Below, piece by piece: positions 7,482-16,302 of a stretch of DNA of 64,000 bases. The position numbers and the translations under genes are program-made. The stretch's first letter is position 1. Each line of letters begins with the position of its first letter. A model generated the notes under the pieces. That model ran no database searches. It saw only the letters and a list, made by a program, of their open reading frames with translations, and was not told the origin of the DNA. This DNA comes from Sphingomonas insulae (GTDB taxonomy: Bacteria > Pseudomonadota > Alphaproteobacteria > Sphingomonadales > Sphingomonadaceae). The stretch is from the NCBI RefSeq assembly GCF_010450875.1, contig NZ_CP048422.1:2077001-2141000 (forward strand), written 5' to 3'.

Positions 7482-9803
7482 ATGGACGACCTGCTGCAGG
7501 AATTCATCGCCGAAACGCGCGAAACGCTGGAAGCGCTGTCCGGCGAGATCGTCGCGTGGGAAGCCGATCCGACCGATCGCGCGCGGCTGGATGCCATCTT
7601 TCGCTTCGTCCACACGGTGAAGGGCAGCTGCGGCTTTCTGGACCTGCCGCGGCTCGCCCGGCTCAGCCACGCGGCGGAAGACGTCCTTGCCGCCGTGCGC
7701 GACGGCAAGCGCATACCCGATACCGCGCTCGTCAACGCGGTACTCGCGATCGTCGACCGGATCGGCGAGATCGTCGAGGCGATCGATTCGGGGGCGGCGC
7801 TGGATGATTCGAGCGAAGACCTGCTGATCGCCGCACTCGCCGAAGACGCCCGGCCGATGGTCCACGCGCAGCCTGCCAACATGCCCCGCACCAACAGTCG
7901 CTCGGTGCGCCTGAACGTCGACCTGCTCGACCGGATGATGAGCGGCATGTCGGAAATGGTGCTGGCCCGCAACGAACTCGCCCGGCGCCTGCGTGATGAG
8001 GCCGTCGATCCGCTGGTCGAGGCGGCGCTGGAACGCCTGTCGCTGACGGTCGCCGAAATGCGCGACACCGTAACGCGAACGCGGATGCAAAAGATCGATG
8101 CCCTGTTCTCCGCTCTGCCGCGCATGGTGCGCGACACCGCCGGCGAACTCGGCAAGCAGGTCGCCCTCAGCGTGGATGGCGCGGATGTCGAACTCGACCG
8201 CGAGATGATCGAGCTGATGCGCGATCCGCTCGTCCACATCATTCGCAATGCCGTCGATCACGGCATCGAATCGCCCGCGGATCGCAAGGCGGCAGGCAAG
8301 CGCGAGGCGGGCCGGCTGATCGTCTCCGCCCGCCAATCCGGCAACCAGATCCTGATCGAGGTCGCCGACGACGGCTGCGGCATCGACGTCGACCGCCTGG
8401 TCGCCAAGGCTCGCCAGCAGAAACTGGTGCCCGAGGCGGACCTGGCCCGGATGGATGCGGCGGCGAAGCTCGACCTGATCTTCCATCCCGGCCTGTCCAG
8501 TCGCGACACCGTCACCGCGATTTCAGGGCGCGGCGTCGGGATGGACGTCGTCCGCTCCAACATCGAACATATCGGCGGTCGCATCCAGCTGTCGAGCCAA
8601 CCGGGTCGCGGCCTCACCATCGTCATCTACGTGCCGCTGACGCTGTCGATCATGTCGACGATCGTCGTCGGCGTCGGTGACCAGCGGTTCGCGATCGCCC
8701 GCCAGTCGGTCGACGAGATCCTGCGCGTCCGCGGCGAGGCGGTGCGGATCGACACGATCGGCGATGCGCAGGTGGCGACCGTCCGCGGCCGCCGGCTGCC
8801 GCTGGTGTCGCTGGGCCAACTGCTCGACATCGCGGGTGACGGGGACAACAATGGGGATAGCGACGAGGCAGGGCGGACGCTGGCGATCATCTCCACCCGC
8901 GACGGCGACTATGCCCTGGCGATCGACCACGTCATCGATACCGAGGAATTGGTGGTGAAGCCGGCCACGCCCGCGGTCATGGCGACCGGGGTCTACGCCG
9001 GGCAGACGCTGCCCGATTCGGGTCTGCCGATGCTGCTGCTCGACGGGGCGGGCATCGCCACCGTCGCCGGCCTCCGCTTCCTCCGGACCGCCGCGATCGA
9101 GGAGGACGGCGTCGCGGAAGACAGCGTCGAAGCGGTGCCTGCACTGTTGTTCGAAGATCTGGACGGACAGCGCCGTGCCTTGCCGCTCGCCGCGATCGAT
9201 CGGGTCGAACCGGTATCGACCGACGCGATCCGCCTGACCGCGGGCCAGTGGCGCCTGGCGATCGGCGGCGCGCTGGTACCGTTATACTCCGCTGCCGCGA
9301 TCGGCGATCGTGCGGAGGTGCCGGTACTCCGCCTGACCGACGGCACGACCGAGATCGCCTATGCGATCCACGAACCGATCGAGATCGTCCAGCTGCCGGC
9401 GGAGGTCGCGCCGCCGCGCGGGCCGGGGCCGATCGCGGGCGTGGTGATGATCGATGGCGAACAGGTCGAACTGCTCGACGCGCATGCGCTGTTCGCGGGC
9501 GAGGCCCGGCCGGGATCGCAGGAGCGACTGTGCTGGCTGCAGGCGGACGGCAGCGGCTGGATGGAAACCTTCCTGCGGCCGATGCTCGAAGCATCGGGCT
9601 ATCGCTGCGTCACGCAACCGCCCCGCGACGCGCCGGCCGACGTCGCGCTGACCATGGACGATGCCGTCATCGCTCCCGCCGCCGCACGCAACGTCGTGCG
9701 GCTGCGCCGCGACATCGTCGCGCCGCCTGGCGGCAGCAGCATCTATCGTTACGATCGCGCCGGGCTGCTCGACGCACTTGCGCGCGCTGTGGGAGACCGC
9801 TGA
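7482..9803 (+). CDS. cheA: chemotaxis histidine kinase CheA
   Basis: A 773-residue sensor kinase. The N-terminal Hpt domain has the phospho-acceptor His44 in FVHTVKGSCGFL. A dimerisation helix, an HATPase domain (HIIRNAVDHG, ADDGCGID, GRGVGMDVV) and a CheW-like domain follow. It phosphorylates CheY and CheB in response to chemoreceptors. It is longer than the usual 650-700 residues: after the CheW-like domain comes a second segment resembling CheW (from about ALLFEDLDGQRRALPL), then about 80 residues resembling a degenerate receiver (RLCWLQADGSGWMETFLRPM). The stop overlaps the cheW start (TGATG). Confidence 0.95.
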   Translation: MDDLLQEFIAETRETLEALSGEIVAWEADPTDRARLDAIFRFVHTVKGSCGFLDLPRLARLSHAAEDVLAAVRDGKRIPDTALVNAVLAIVDRIGEIVEAIDSGAALDDSSEDLLIAALAEDARPMVHAQPANMPRTNSRSVRLNVDLLDRMMSGMSEMVLARNELARRLRDEAVDPLVEAALERLSLTVAEMRDTVTRTRMQKIDALFSALPRMVRDTAGELGKQVALSVDGADVELDREMIELMRDPLVHIIRNAVDHGIESPADRKAAGKREAGRLIVSARQSGNQILIEVADDGCGIDVDRLVAKARQQKLVPEADLARMDAAAKLDLIFHPGLSSRDTVTAISGRGVGMDVVRSNIEHIGGRIQLSSQPGRGLTIVIYVPLTLSIMSTIVVGVGDQRFAIARQSVDEILRVRGEAVRIDTIGDAQVATVRGRRLPLVSLGQLLDIAGDGDNNGDSDEAGRTLAIISTRDGDYALAIDHVIDTEELVVKPATPAVMATGVYAGQTLPDSGLPMLLLDGAGIATVAGLRFLRTAAIEEDGVAEDSVEAVPALLFEDLDGQRRALPLAAIDRVEPVSTDAIRLTAGQWRLAIGGALVPLYSAAAIGDRAEVPVLRLTDGTTEIAYAIHEPIEIVQLPAEVAPPRGPGPIAGVVMIDGEQVELLDAHALFAGEARPGSQERLCWLQADGSGWMETFLRPMLEASGYRCVTQPPRDAPADVALTMDDAVIAPAAARNVVRLRRDIVAPPGGSSIYRYDRAGLLDALARAVGDR

Positions 9804-10240
9804 TGGAATTGTTCCTGATCGCGCAGATCGCCGGGCGGGGCGTGGCCATCGAAACCGGGCAGGTCGATTCGGTCGTCGACATCGCCGACATCGTCGCCGT
9901 ACCCCGGACGGAAGCGGCGATTCGCGGCCTCGTCGCGTTGCGCAGCCGCGTGGTGACGGTGATCGACACGGGCACCGCGCTCGGGCTCGAGCCGACGCCC
10001 GACAGTGCGCGTCGTGCGGTCATCACCCGGGTCGACGGCCATCCCTATGCCATCCTGGTCGATGCGCTGGAGGATGTCGCCTCGTTCGAACGACAGCCGC
10101 TCTCGTCCGGGCTGGCGCTGGATCGCGGCTGGGCCAGCGTCGGCGTGGGGCTGGTCGAACGCGATGGCGAACCGCTGCTGATCGTCGATCTGGCCACGCT
10201 GGTCCCGCAGCCCGCGGCCCCGCAATCGCTTGCCGCTTAA
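9803..10240 (+). CDS. cheW: chemotaxis adaptor CheW
   Basis: A 145-residue single CheW domain that couples CheA to chemoreceptors. The ATG at 9803 overlaps the cheA stop; the frame is open further upstream, but only this start gives the domain boundary MELFLIAQIAGRGVAIETGQV. Residues such as GLVALRSRVVTVID match the CheW core. It is translationally coupled to cheA, ensuring matched synthesis. Confidence 0.92.
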   Translation: MELFLIAQIAGRGVAIETGQVDSVVDIADIVAVPRTEAAIRGLVALRSRVVTVIDTGTALGLEPTPDSARRAVITRVDGHPYAILVDALEDVASFERQPLSSGLALDRGWASVGVGLVERDGEPLLIVDLATLVPQPAAPQSLAA

Positions 10241-10305
10241 CGCGACGCTTACGCTTCGCTGCCATAGACTGGGGCGGCGATCATCGCTCGTAAAAAGGCT
10301 TATCC

Positions 10306-10671
10306 ATGAAGACCTGCCTCGTCGTCGACGATTCGAAAGTGATCCGAAAGGTCGCTCGTCATATCCTGGAAACGCTCGATTTCGCGGTGACGGAGGCGTG
10401 CGACGGCCGCGAGGCGTTGGATGCCTGTATGGCATCTGCGCCCGACGTGATCCTGCTCGACTGGAACATGCCGGTGATGAGCGGCATGGATTTCCTGCGG
10501 GCGCTGCGCGATTCGACCATCGCCTCGCGCCCGAAGGTGGTGTTCTGCACGACGGAAAACGGCATGGCCTACATTCGTGCGGCGATCGAAGCCGGCGCTG
10601 ACGAATATGTGATGAAGCCGTTCGATCGCGACACGCTGGAATCGAAGCTTCAGATCGTCGGCATGGCCTGA
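10306..10671 (+). CDS. cheY: chemotaxis response regulator CheY
   Basis: A 121-residue stand-alone receiver. It has the acidic pocket VVDDSK near the N-terminus, the phospho-acceptor Asp in LLDWNMP (about residue 52), the conserved Thr in FCTTENG and Lys in VMKPF. There is no output domain. CheA phosphorylates it and the phospho-form acts on the motility apparatus. It lies 65 bases after cheW and 16 before cheB in the same direction. Confidence 0.92.
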   Translation: MKTCLVVDDSKVIRKVARHILETLDFAVTEACDGREALDACMASAPDVILLDWNMPVMSGMDFLRALRDSTIASRPKVVFCTTENGMAYIRAAIEAGADEYVMKPFDRDTLESKLQIVGMA

Positions 10672-10687
10672 CGCGGGAGGTCCGGCG

Positions 10688-11775
10688 ATGGCCCATGCCG
10701 TGCATACGCTTGCGCTTCCCACATCGCCGCCGCCCCGCGTCCTGATCGTCGACGATTCGGCGGTCGCGCGAGCGGTGATGGAGCGGATCATCGGTGCGAC
10801 CGACCGGTTCGTCGTGGCCGCCAGCGTCAGCACCGCAGGCGCCGCGCTCGCCTTCCTCGCCCGCGAACGGGTGCAATTCATCCTGCTCGACGTCCAGATG
10901 CCCGGCGTCGATGGCATCACCGCGCTGCCGGATCTGATCGCGGCGGGGCAGGGGGCCCGCGTGGTGATCGTGTCCGGCCAGGCGGGGAGGGCGCAACGAC
11001 GACGGTGCAGGCGCTGGCGCTCGGCGCTGCCGACACCCTGTTCAAACCCGCCAGCGGCGATCGGATGGGCGGGTTCGGCGATGCCCTGGTCGACAAGCTC
11101 GGCCGGCTCGCGGATCCAACCCTGTCGCGCGGGGGTGCCCCCTCGGCCGGTACCCGGTCGACGGGGGCACCGCCGATGCGCCCGGTCGTCGTCGGCGAGG
11201 AATATGACGTCGTCGCCATAGGCGCCTCGACGGGCGGGATCCACGCGCTCAGTCAGCTGTTGCGGGCGATCCCCCCCGAATTCCGGCTGCCGATCCTCGT
11301 GACCCAGCATCTGCCGGTGTCGTTCATGCCCTATTTCGCGGCACAACTCGCGGTGATCGCCGGGCGTCCGTGCGACGTCGCCGCGGACCACACCCGGCTG
11401 CGCCCCGGACGGATCGTCGTCGCGCCGGGCGATGCGCACATGCGCTGCGTGGCGCTGCCCGAAGGCGGCGCGGCGATCCGTCTCAGCAGCGAGCCCAGCG
11501 GCAGCGGCTGCATGCCTTCCGTCGACCCGATGTTCGCGTCGCTGGCGGCAGTGTTCGGGCCGCGGATGTTGGCGATCGTGTTGAGCGGCATGGGCCGCGA
11601 CGGGGCCGACGGGGCCGGGTACGTCCATCGGGCGGGGGGATGCGTGGTGGTGCAGGATCAGGCGAGTTCGGTGGTCTGGGGCATGCCCGGCGCCGTCGCG
11701 GACACCGGCTGTGCGCATGCGATCCTGCCGCCCGCCGCGATCGGCCGTCTCGCTGCGGCACGGCAGCGTCCATGA
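10688..11775 (+). pseudogene. cheB: cheB, receptor methylesterase response regulator (single-base frameshift)
   Basis: The first part encodes a receiver (LIVDDSAVARAVMERII, LLDVQMPGVDGI) and the second, from about 10990 in another frame, the methylesterase domain with the Ser-His-Asp triad (GASTGG, TQHLP, GMGRDGADG). The frames join at GGGG, 10984-10987; one more G restores an uninterrupted 362-residue CheB reading VSGQAGEGATTTVQALALG. CheB demethylates and deamidates chemoreceptors. As given, the gene yields a receiver with a scrambled tail. Because the break is one base in a homopolymer, a consensus error is at least as likely as a real mutation. The stop overlaps cheR. Confidence 0.85.
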
Positions 11776-12641
11776 ACGTCGCGTCCCACCCCATCGCGGC
11801 GCCGGTGTCGCCGGTCGCGCTCAACGTATTCAGCGCCCTGCTGGAGGCGCGCACCGGCCAGCAGATCGCCAGCTATCGATCGTGGCGGATCGACACGGCG
11901 TTGAAGCCGCTGTTGCGCGACCGCAATCTGCAGACGATCGACCAGCTCATCCCGTTGCTGCTCGATGGCCAGGATCTGCGGATCGGCGACCAGATCGTCG
12001 ATGCGCTGGTCAACCAGGAAACCTCGTTCTTCCGCGATGCGCCGATCTTCGACCTGCTGGTCGAGGCGGTGGCCGGGGCGGAAGCGGAGGGGCGCCGCGC
12101 CCGCATCTGGTGCGCCGGCTGCTCGACCGGACAGGAACCGCTGTCCCTCGCGATGCTGTTCGCCGAACGCCAGGACACGGGCAAGCCGATGCCCGAAATC
12201 GTCGCCACCGACGTTTCGGAAGCCGCGGTCGCGCGCGCAAGGGCGGGACGTTATACGCAGTTCGAGATCCAGCGCGGCCTGCCGATCCGTCGCATGATGC
12301 GCTGGTTCGAGGCGGACGGGTCCGACTGGGTCGCCCGCCCGGACCTCACGCGCCTGGTGGCGGTGCGTCGCCACAACCTCGTCGCCGATCGCCCGCCATC
12401 GGGCCGGTTCGACGTGGTGCTCTGCCGCAATGTGCTGCTCTATCTGTCCGCGACGACCAAGGCGGATGTGTTCGCCCGCTTCGCCGATGTCATCCGTCCC
12501 GGCGGCACGCTGGCGCTGGGCGCCGGCGAGACGGTGATCGGCCAGACCAAGGCGTTCGAGCCGAGCCGGCAGTTGCGCGGCCTGTACGAACGCGTCGGCG
12601 CCACCCGCCGCGCCGCGCCGGCCCGCATCGCGCTGGTGTGA
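11772..12641 (+). CDS. cheR: chemotaxis protein methyltransferase CheR
   Basis: A 289-residue SAM-dependent methyltransferase that methylates glutamates of chemoreceptors. The N-terminal helical domain is followed by the Rossmann domain with the SAM motif IWCAGCSTGQEPLSLAM. Downstream are EIVATDVSEAAVARAR and FDVVLCRNVLLYL. The ATG at 11772 overlaps the cheB stop (ATGA); longer readings upstream lie inside cheB. Together with CheB it sets receptor adaptation. Confidence 0.93.
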   Translation: MNVASHPIAAPVSPVALNVFSALLEARTGQQIASYRSWRIDTALKPLLRDRNLQTIDQLIPLLLDGQDLRIGDQIVDALVNQETSFFRDAPIFDLLVEAVAGAEAEGRRARIWCAGCSTGQEPLSLAMLFAERQDTGKPMPEIVATDVSEAAVARARAGRYTQFEIQRGLPIRRMMRWFEADGSDWVARPDLTRLVAVRRHNLVADRPPSGRFDVVLCRNVLLYLSATTKADVFARFADVIRPGGTLALGAGETVIGQTKAFEPSRQLRGLYERVGATRRAAPARIALV

Positions 12642-12681
12642 CCCCTCTTACACGCCGCGCGCTCCTTCGCTAGGAAGGGGC

Positions 12682-13371
12682 ATGACCATCCTCGACACGC
12701 CCTCGCCGAACTTCGACGAGCGGACGCTGCCGATCAGCATGATCGTGCTGCACTACACCGGCATGCAGGACGGCCCGTCCGCCCTGGCGCGGCTGCGCGA
12801 TCCGGAGGCGAAGGTCTCCGCCCATTATCTGGTCGAGGAGGATGGCACCGTCTGCCGCCTGGTCGACGAGGACCGGCGGGCCTGGCACGCGGGCCGTTCG
12901 CACTGGCGCGGGGTGACCGACATCAATTCCGCCAGCATCGGGATCGAGATCGTCAATCCCGGCCACGAATGGGGCTATCGCCCTTTCAACGAGGAACAGA
13001 TCGACGCGCTGGTGCCGCTGGTCGCGGCGATCAAGGAGCGCTACGGCATCACCCGCGGCAACGTCGTCGGCCATTCGGATATCGCCCCCGCCCGCAAGCG
13101 CGATCCCGGCGAACTGTTCCCTTGGGCGCGCCTCGCAAGGCTGCGGCTCGCGTTGCCGCGCCCGACACGCAATCTGATGGACCCGATGTGGACGCAGGGC
13201 GGCTTTCTGCTGGCGCTCGAACGCTTCGGCTACGACGTCGGCGATGCGATGGCCGCGATCATGGCCTTCCAGCGCCGCTTCCGGCCCGAGTTGATCGATG
13301 GCGAGATCGACGCCGAATGCCGGATGATCCTGCTCGCGCTGCTGCTGCCCAAACCGCAGGGGGACGAGTGA
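12682..13371 (+). CDS. N-acetylmuramoyl-L-alanine amidase, AmpD/AmiD type
   Basis: A 229-residue amidase_2 (PGRP-like) protein. Zinc ligands are seen in VLHYTG and GHSDIAPARKRDPG, with a conserved Glu in IGIEIVNPG. A peptidoglycan-binding-like helical segment follows (AAIMAFQRRFRPELIDG). It cleaves the bond between MurNAc and the stem peptide, in turnover or recycling. No signal peptide is visible at the ATG at 12682, so a cytoplasmic recycling role like AmpD is preferred over a lipoprotein AmiD. Confidence 0.85.
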   Translation: MTILDTPSPNFDERTLPISMIVLHYTGMQDGPSALARLRDPEAKVSAHYLVEEDGTVCRLVDEDRRAWHAGRSHWRGVTDINSASIGIEIVNPGHEWGYRPFNEEQIDALVPLVAAIKERYGITRGNVVGHSDIAPARKRDPGELFPWARLARLRLALPRPTRNLMDPMWTQGGFLLALERFGYDVGDAMAAIMAFQRRFRPELIDGEIDAECRMILLALLLPKPQGDE

Positions 13372-13379
13372 TGTCGGCT

Positions 13380-13403
13380 GAACGCTGCGGTAGGGCAGCG
13401 TTC
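13380..13403 (+). terminator. hairpin after the amidase gene
   Basis: A perfect 9-bp stem (GAACGCTGC/GCAGCGTTC) with a 6-base loop starts nine bases after the amidase stop and lies before rnpB. There is no T-run, so termination is only likely. Confidence 0.4.
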
Positions 13404-13448
13404 AGGCTGGAACCGCTTCCCTGGCGCGCTTTCGCGCGCTAGGGCAGG

Positions 13449-13817
13449 AACGTCAGAGGGTCGGGCGGCCGCGGGCGTCTTCGGACGCGCGAGGAAAGTC
13501 CGGGCTCCGCGAAACGACGGTGCCGGGTAACGCCCGGCGGGGGCGACCCCAGGGACAGTGCCACAGAGAGCAGACGGCCGGTCTTCGGAACGGTCACGGT
13601 GAAAGGGTGCGGTAAGAGCGCACCGCGCCCCTGGTAACAGGGGCGGCACGGCAAACCCCACCGGGAGCAAAACCGAATAGGGACGGCATATGGGCTTCGT
13701 TTCAGCTCGTCGTCCGGGTTGGTTGCTTGAGGCGGCGCGCAAGCGTCGTCCTAGAGGAATGGTCGCCTATCTCCCTCGGGAGTGGACAGAACCCGGCTTA
13801 CAGACCCTCTGACGTTC
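13449..13817 (+). ncRNA. rnpB: RNase P RNA (bacterial type A)
   Basis: The catalytic RNA of RNase P, which trims tRNA 5' leaders. Seen directly: the conserved 5' core GAGGAAAGTCCGGGCTCC (13491 on), the CCAGGGACAGTGCCACAGAGA block, and the 3' core ACAGAACCCGGCTTACAGA. The ends close in a perfect 14-bp P1 helix, AACGTCAGAGGGTC with GACCCTCTGACGTT at 13804-13817. The length of about 369 is normal for type A. Confidence 0.95.
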
Positions 13818-13872
13818 CCTTTGCCGGGCGATGGGCGTTGCACGCCGCCGTCCAGCGCTTATGTGAGCGGCG

Positions 13873-14412
13873 ATGGCGCGCAGCACGATACGTTCGAACG
13901 ACTGGGGATTTCCGCGCTGGCGCGGTTATGGTTCCAGTCGCGATGCCACCACCGTGCGTCTGTGCGACCGTCACGGCTGCGACGCGCCGGGCAACTGCCC
14001 TGCGCCGAAATCGCCCAACAGCCCTGACCGCTGGTATTTCTGCGAGACACACGCCGCCGAATACAATCGCGGCTGGAATTATTTCGAGGGCTTGTCCGCC
14101 GAAGAGGCCGCCCGGCGCGAGGCATCGGAAAGCAGCACCGCCAAGGGTTATGCCAATGCCAGCCACTATGCCTGGGGCGGCTCGGGCGACGGCAGCCGCT
14201 CGCGCGATGAAATGCGCGCGCTGGAGGCGCTGGGGCTGCAGAGCGATGCTGACTTCGATGCCGTGAAGACGGCCTGGCGCCGCCTTGCCAAGGAAAACCA
14301 TCCCGACGTCCGCCCCGGCGACGCCGATGCCGCGGTGCGTTTCCAGACCGTGCAGGCCGCGTTCGAGGTGTTGCGCTCCGCTGAGGAACGCCGCGAGTGG
14401 CGCCCCAGTTGA
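13873..14412 (+). CDS. J-domain protein (C-terminal DnaJ domain)
   Basis: A 179-residue protein with a J domain at its C-terminus (about 118-176), including the essential HPD in KENHPDVRPGD. The N-terminal half carries CDRHGCDAPGNCPAP and CETHAAEY, a Cys/His-rich stretch that may bind zinc. It would stimulate the ATPase of an Hsp70, presumably housekeeping DnaK. It overlaps the downstream ferredoxin-like gene by 16 bases, suggesting a joint role, perhaps in iron-sulfur protein handling (inference). Confidence 0.82.
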   Translation: MARSTIRSNDWGFPRWRGYGSSRDATTVRLCDRHGCDAPGNCPAPKSPNSPDRWYFCETHAAEYNRGWNYFEGLSAEEAARREASESSTAKGYANASHYAWGGSGDGSRSRDEMRALEALGLQSDADFDAVKTAWRRLAKENHPDVRPGDADAAVRFQTVQAAFEVLRSAEERREWRPS

Positions 14413-14768
14413 AGCGGGTCCGCAGCGACTGGCAGGGCGCGGTGCTGGTCTGCGGCAAATGCTCGAAGAAACTGGACGGCGGCTTCGGCAAGAAGGGGCG
14501 CACGCCGCTTGCCAAGCTGCTGCGCAAGATTCTGGGCCTGAAGACGGGGCGCAAGGCCCATCTCGGCGTCGTCGAAACGCGGTGTCTCGGCGTGTGCCCC
14601 CGCGATGCGGTGGCATTGGTCGATGCCCGTCGCCCCGGCGAATGGCTGGTGGTGCCCCGCCATGCCGATGTGGCGGAGCTGGCGGCACAGCTGGAACGCC
14701 CGCAAATATATCCGCCCGCCGCCGTCGATCCCGCGGAAGCGGGAATTCAGACACGCAAGTCTGTCTGA
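14397..14768 (+). CDS. thioredoxin-like [2Fe-2S] ferredoxin domain protein
   Basis: A 123-residue protein with two paired cysteine motifs, CGKCSKK near residue 20 and CLGVCPRDAV near residue 65, the arrangement of thioredoxin-fold [2Fe-2S] ferredoxins. The specific electron partner is unknown. It starts inside the end of the J-domain gene, so the two are coupled. The last 20 residues are low-complexity. Confidence 0.75.
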   Translation: MAPQLKRVRSDWQGAVLVCGKCSKKLDGGFGKKGRTPLAKLLRKILGLKTGRKAHLGVVETRCLGVCPRDAVALVDARRPGEWLVVPRHADVAELAAQLERPQIYPPAAVDPAEAGIQTRKSV

Positions 14769-14850
14769 GGCTGGTTGCGCTATCGTTATTGCAGGCGTCC
14801 GGGGCGTGGCGCTGCCCGCGAATGGTTCGCGTCATGCGCAGCGGCTATGG

Positions 14851-15255
14851 TCAGCCATATCGCCGCGCCGTGTCGCGGATCAGCGCGATCATGTTCGGAA
14901 TGCCCTGCGTCCGGTTGGAACTAAGTGCGTTCTTGAGATCGAAGGGCGCCAGCTCGCGCTCGATATCCGTCGCTGCGATATCATCCGGCACACGATCCTG
15001 CACGGTCAGCAGCACCAGCGCGATGATCCCCTTCGTGATCGCCGCATTGCTATCGGCGAGGAAGTGGAGCGTGCCATCGTCGCGGCGGGTCGGATACACC
15101 CACACCGAGGCCGAGCAACCCCGTACCAGCGTCGCCTCGGTCTTCAGCGCATCGGGCATGGCCTCCAGCGCGCGGCCCAGGTCGATCAGCAACCGATAGC
15201 GATCATCGGGGTCGAGGAAGTCGTATTCGTCGCGGACGTCGGCGATGCTGGTCAT
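14851..15255 (-). CDS. sufE: cysteine desulfuration protein SufE
   Basis: 134 residues from the ATG at 15255. It has the SufE fold signature and the sulfur-accepting Cys47 in LVRGCSASVWV. SufE takes persulfide sulfur from SufS and passes it to the SufBCD scaffold for Fe-S assembly. The frame is open upstream to 15420, but that extension is Pro/Arg-rich and unlike the family, so the internal start MTSIADVRDEYDFL is chosen. It is monocistronic here, away from a suf operon. Confidence 0.9.
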   Translation of the reverse strand: MTSIADVRDEYDFLDPDDRYRLLIDLGRALEAMPDALKTEATLVRGCSASVWVYPTRRDDGTLHFLADSNAAITKGIIALVLLTVQDRVPDDIAATDIERELAPFDLKNALSSNRTQGIPNMIALIRDTARRYG

Positions 15256-15453
15256 GGCTTCGCGCGGTACAGGCGGGACGGGGCGGGGGCAATCGTTCTG
15301 AGGAGCCGCGCGTTTCGACCCTCGCCCGTCCGTCACCTGTACAGGGGCGGGGGTACGGTCTGGCTGACCGCCGTCAGCGTCACCGCATCCTGCGACAGTG
15401 GGTTTCCGCCCGGGCGGCAATGACGGGGGAAGGGGACGGGAAGTCGACGGCGA

Positions 15454-15690
15454 TCACAAATCGACGCCCGCCGCGATCGCCTCCAGCTTCTTGATCCGCT
15501 CCTTCAGGTCGGCGATCTCGATCCGCGATCCCGCCGATGCGACGTTTGGCAGCGGATCGGTGGTCTGGTCCAGCTGCTGATGCTTCAGCGCCAGCCAGCT
15601 GCGCCAGCCGGACAGGCCGGCAGTCGTTACCATCGCCAGCCCGGCCAGCGAAGACAGCGACACGGTGAGGTACACATTGGGATCGAACAT
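15454..15690 (-). CDS. small membrane coiled-coil protein of the psp operon (PspB-like), last gene
   Basis: A 78-residue protein behind a strong GGAGGAGG ribosome site. One N-terminal membrane segment (about 6-28, VYLTVSLSSLAGLAMVTTAG) is followed by a short charged helix ending ADLKERIKKLEAIAAG. It is the shortest of five PspB-like proteins encoded in tandem. This tail is close to the LEERI..LERI helix of the others but lacks the final EI..LR block. It is probably an inner-membrane partner in the Psp response; the exact role is unknown. Confidence 0.65.
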   Translation of the reverse strand: MFDPNVYLTVSLSSLAGLAMVTTAGLSGWRSWLALKHQQLDQTTDPLPNVASAGSRIEIADLKERIKKLEAIAAGVDL

Positions 15691-15712
15691 GGTCTGCCTC
15701 CTCCGGCAGGGG

Positions 15713-16009
15713 TCAGTTGATGGGAAGGCGGCTGGGTGCGGAACGCCCGTCGTGGCGCGCATCGCGCAACGCGTCGATTTCCTGCGCCAAATCGACGCCG
15801 CGGTCGGTGACGATCCGTTCGAGGACGCGGACGCGTTCCTCGAGCCGTTCTGTCTGTGCGGCATATTGCGCCGCCTTTTCGGCGACCTTGGTCGCCTCGA
15901 TCTCCATCCGGCGCTCCTGCAACCGGAACCAGGGGCGCAGGAACACGCCGCCGAAGATCGCCAGCAGACCGCAACAGATGCCAAGAATCGGGATCATGAT
16001 CGGGCTCAT
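15713..16009 (-). CDS. PspB-like membrane-anchored coiled-coil protein
   Basis: A 98-residue protein: N-terminal membrane segment (about 5-25, IPILGICCGLLAIFGGVFL), basic linker, then a coiled coil ending in ERLEERVRVLERIVTDRG and EIDALRDA. That end is nearly the same as in the 100-residue and 89-residue neighbours and close to PspB. It lies 22 bases after the preceding stop-start pair in the psp operon. Probably an inner-membrane Psp component; it could regulate PspA or PspC. Confidence 0.7.
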   Translation of the reverse strand: MSPIMIPILGICCGLLAIFGGVFLRPWFRLQERRMEIEATKVAEKAAQYAAQTERLEERVRVLERIVTDRGVDLAQEIDALRDARHDGRSAPSRLPIN

Positions 16010-16019
16010 CGCGCTATCC

Positions 16020-16289
16020 TCAATTCGTGCCGAGTCTCAGCTGCTCGATCTCGCGGTCCAGCCGGTGTGAACGGTCGGTAACGATGCTCTCGACCGTCGC
16101 CAGCCGCTCCTGCAACCGGTCGATCTGGCCGACCCGGCGGGCGTTCTCGGCATCGAGCAATTCGATATCGTGTCGGGCGGCGAGGTCCGGCGCGGTGGTT
16201 GCCTGACGCACCTTGCGACGGCCGTACCATTGGATGGCGAGCGTGATCGCGGCACCAACGAACATGCAGAATACGTGATCGGGTCCCAT
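16020..16289 (-). CDS. PspB-like membrane-anchored coiled-coil protein
   Basis: An 89-residue protein with an N-terminal membrane segment (about 4-21, DHVFCMFVGAAITLAIQWY). A basic patch and a coiled coil follow, with DRLQERLATVESIVTDR and LDREIEQLR. The C-terminal block is homologous by eye to the flanking small genes, so these look like duplicated PspB relatives. It is in the psp operon, ten bases upstream of the next gene. Confidence 0.7.
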   Translation of the reverse strand: MGPDHVFCMFVGAAITLAIQWYGRRKVRQATTAPDLAARHDIELLDAENARRVGQIDRLQERLATVESIVTDRSHRLDREIEQLRLGTN

Positions 16290-16302
16290 GGCGGGGTTCC
16301 TT

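Noticed and set aside
13873..14412. J-domain protein as co-chaperone of the island Hsp70
   Set aside because: It lies about 10 kb away, beyond the att-like site and beside core genes; nothing links the two.
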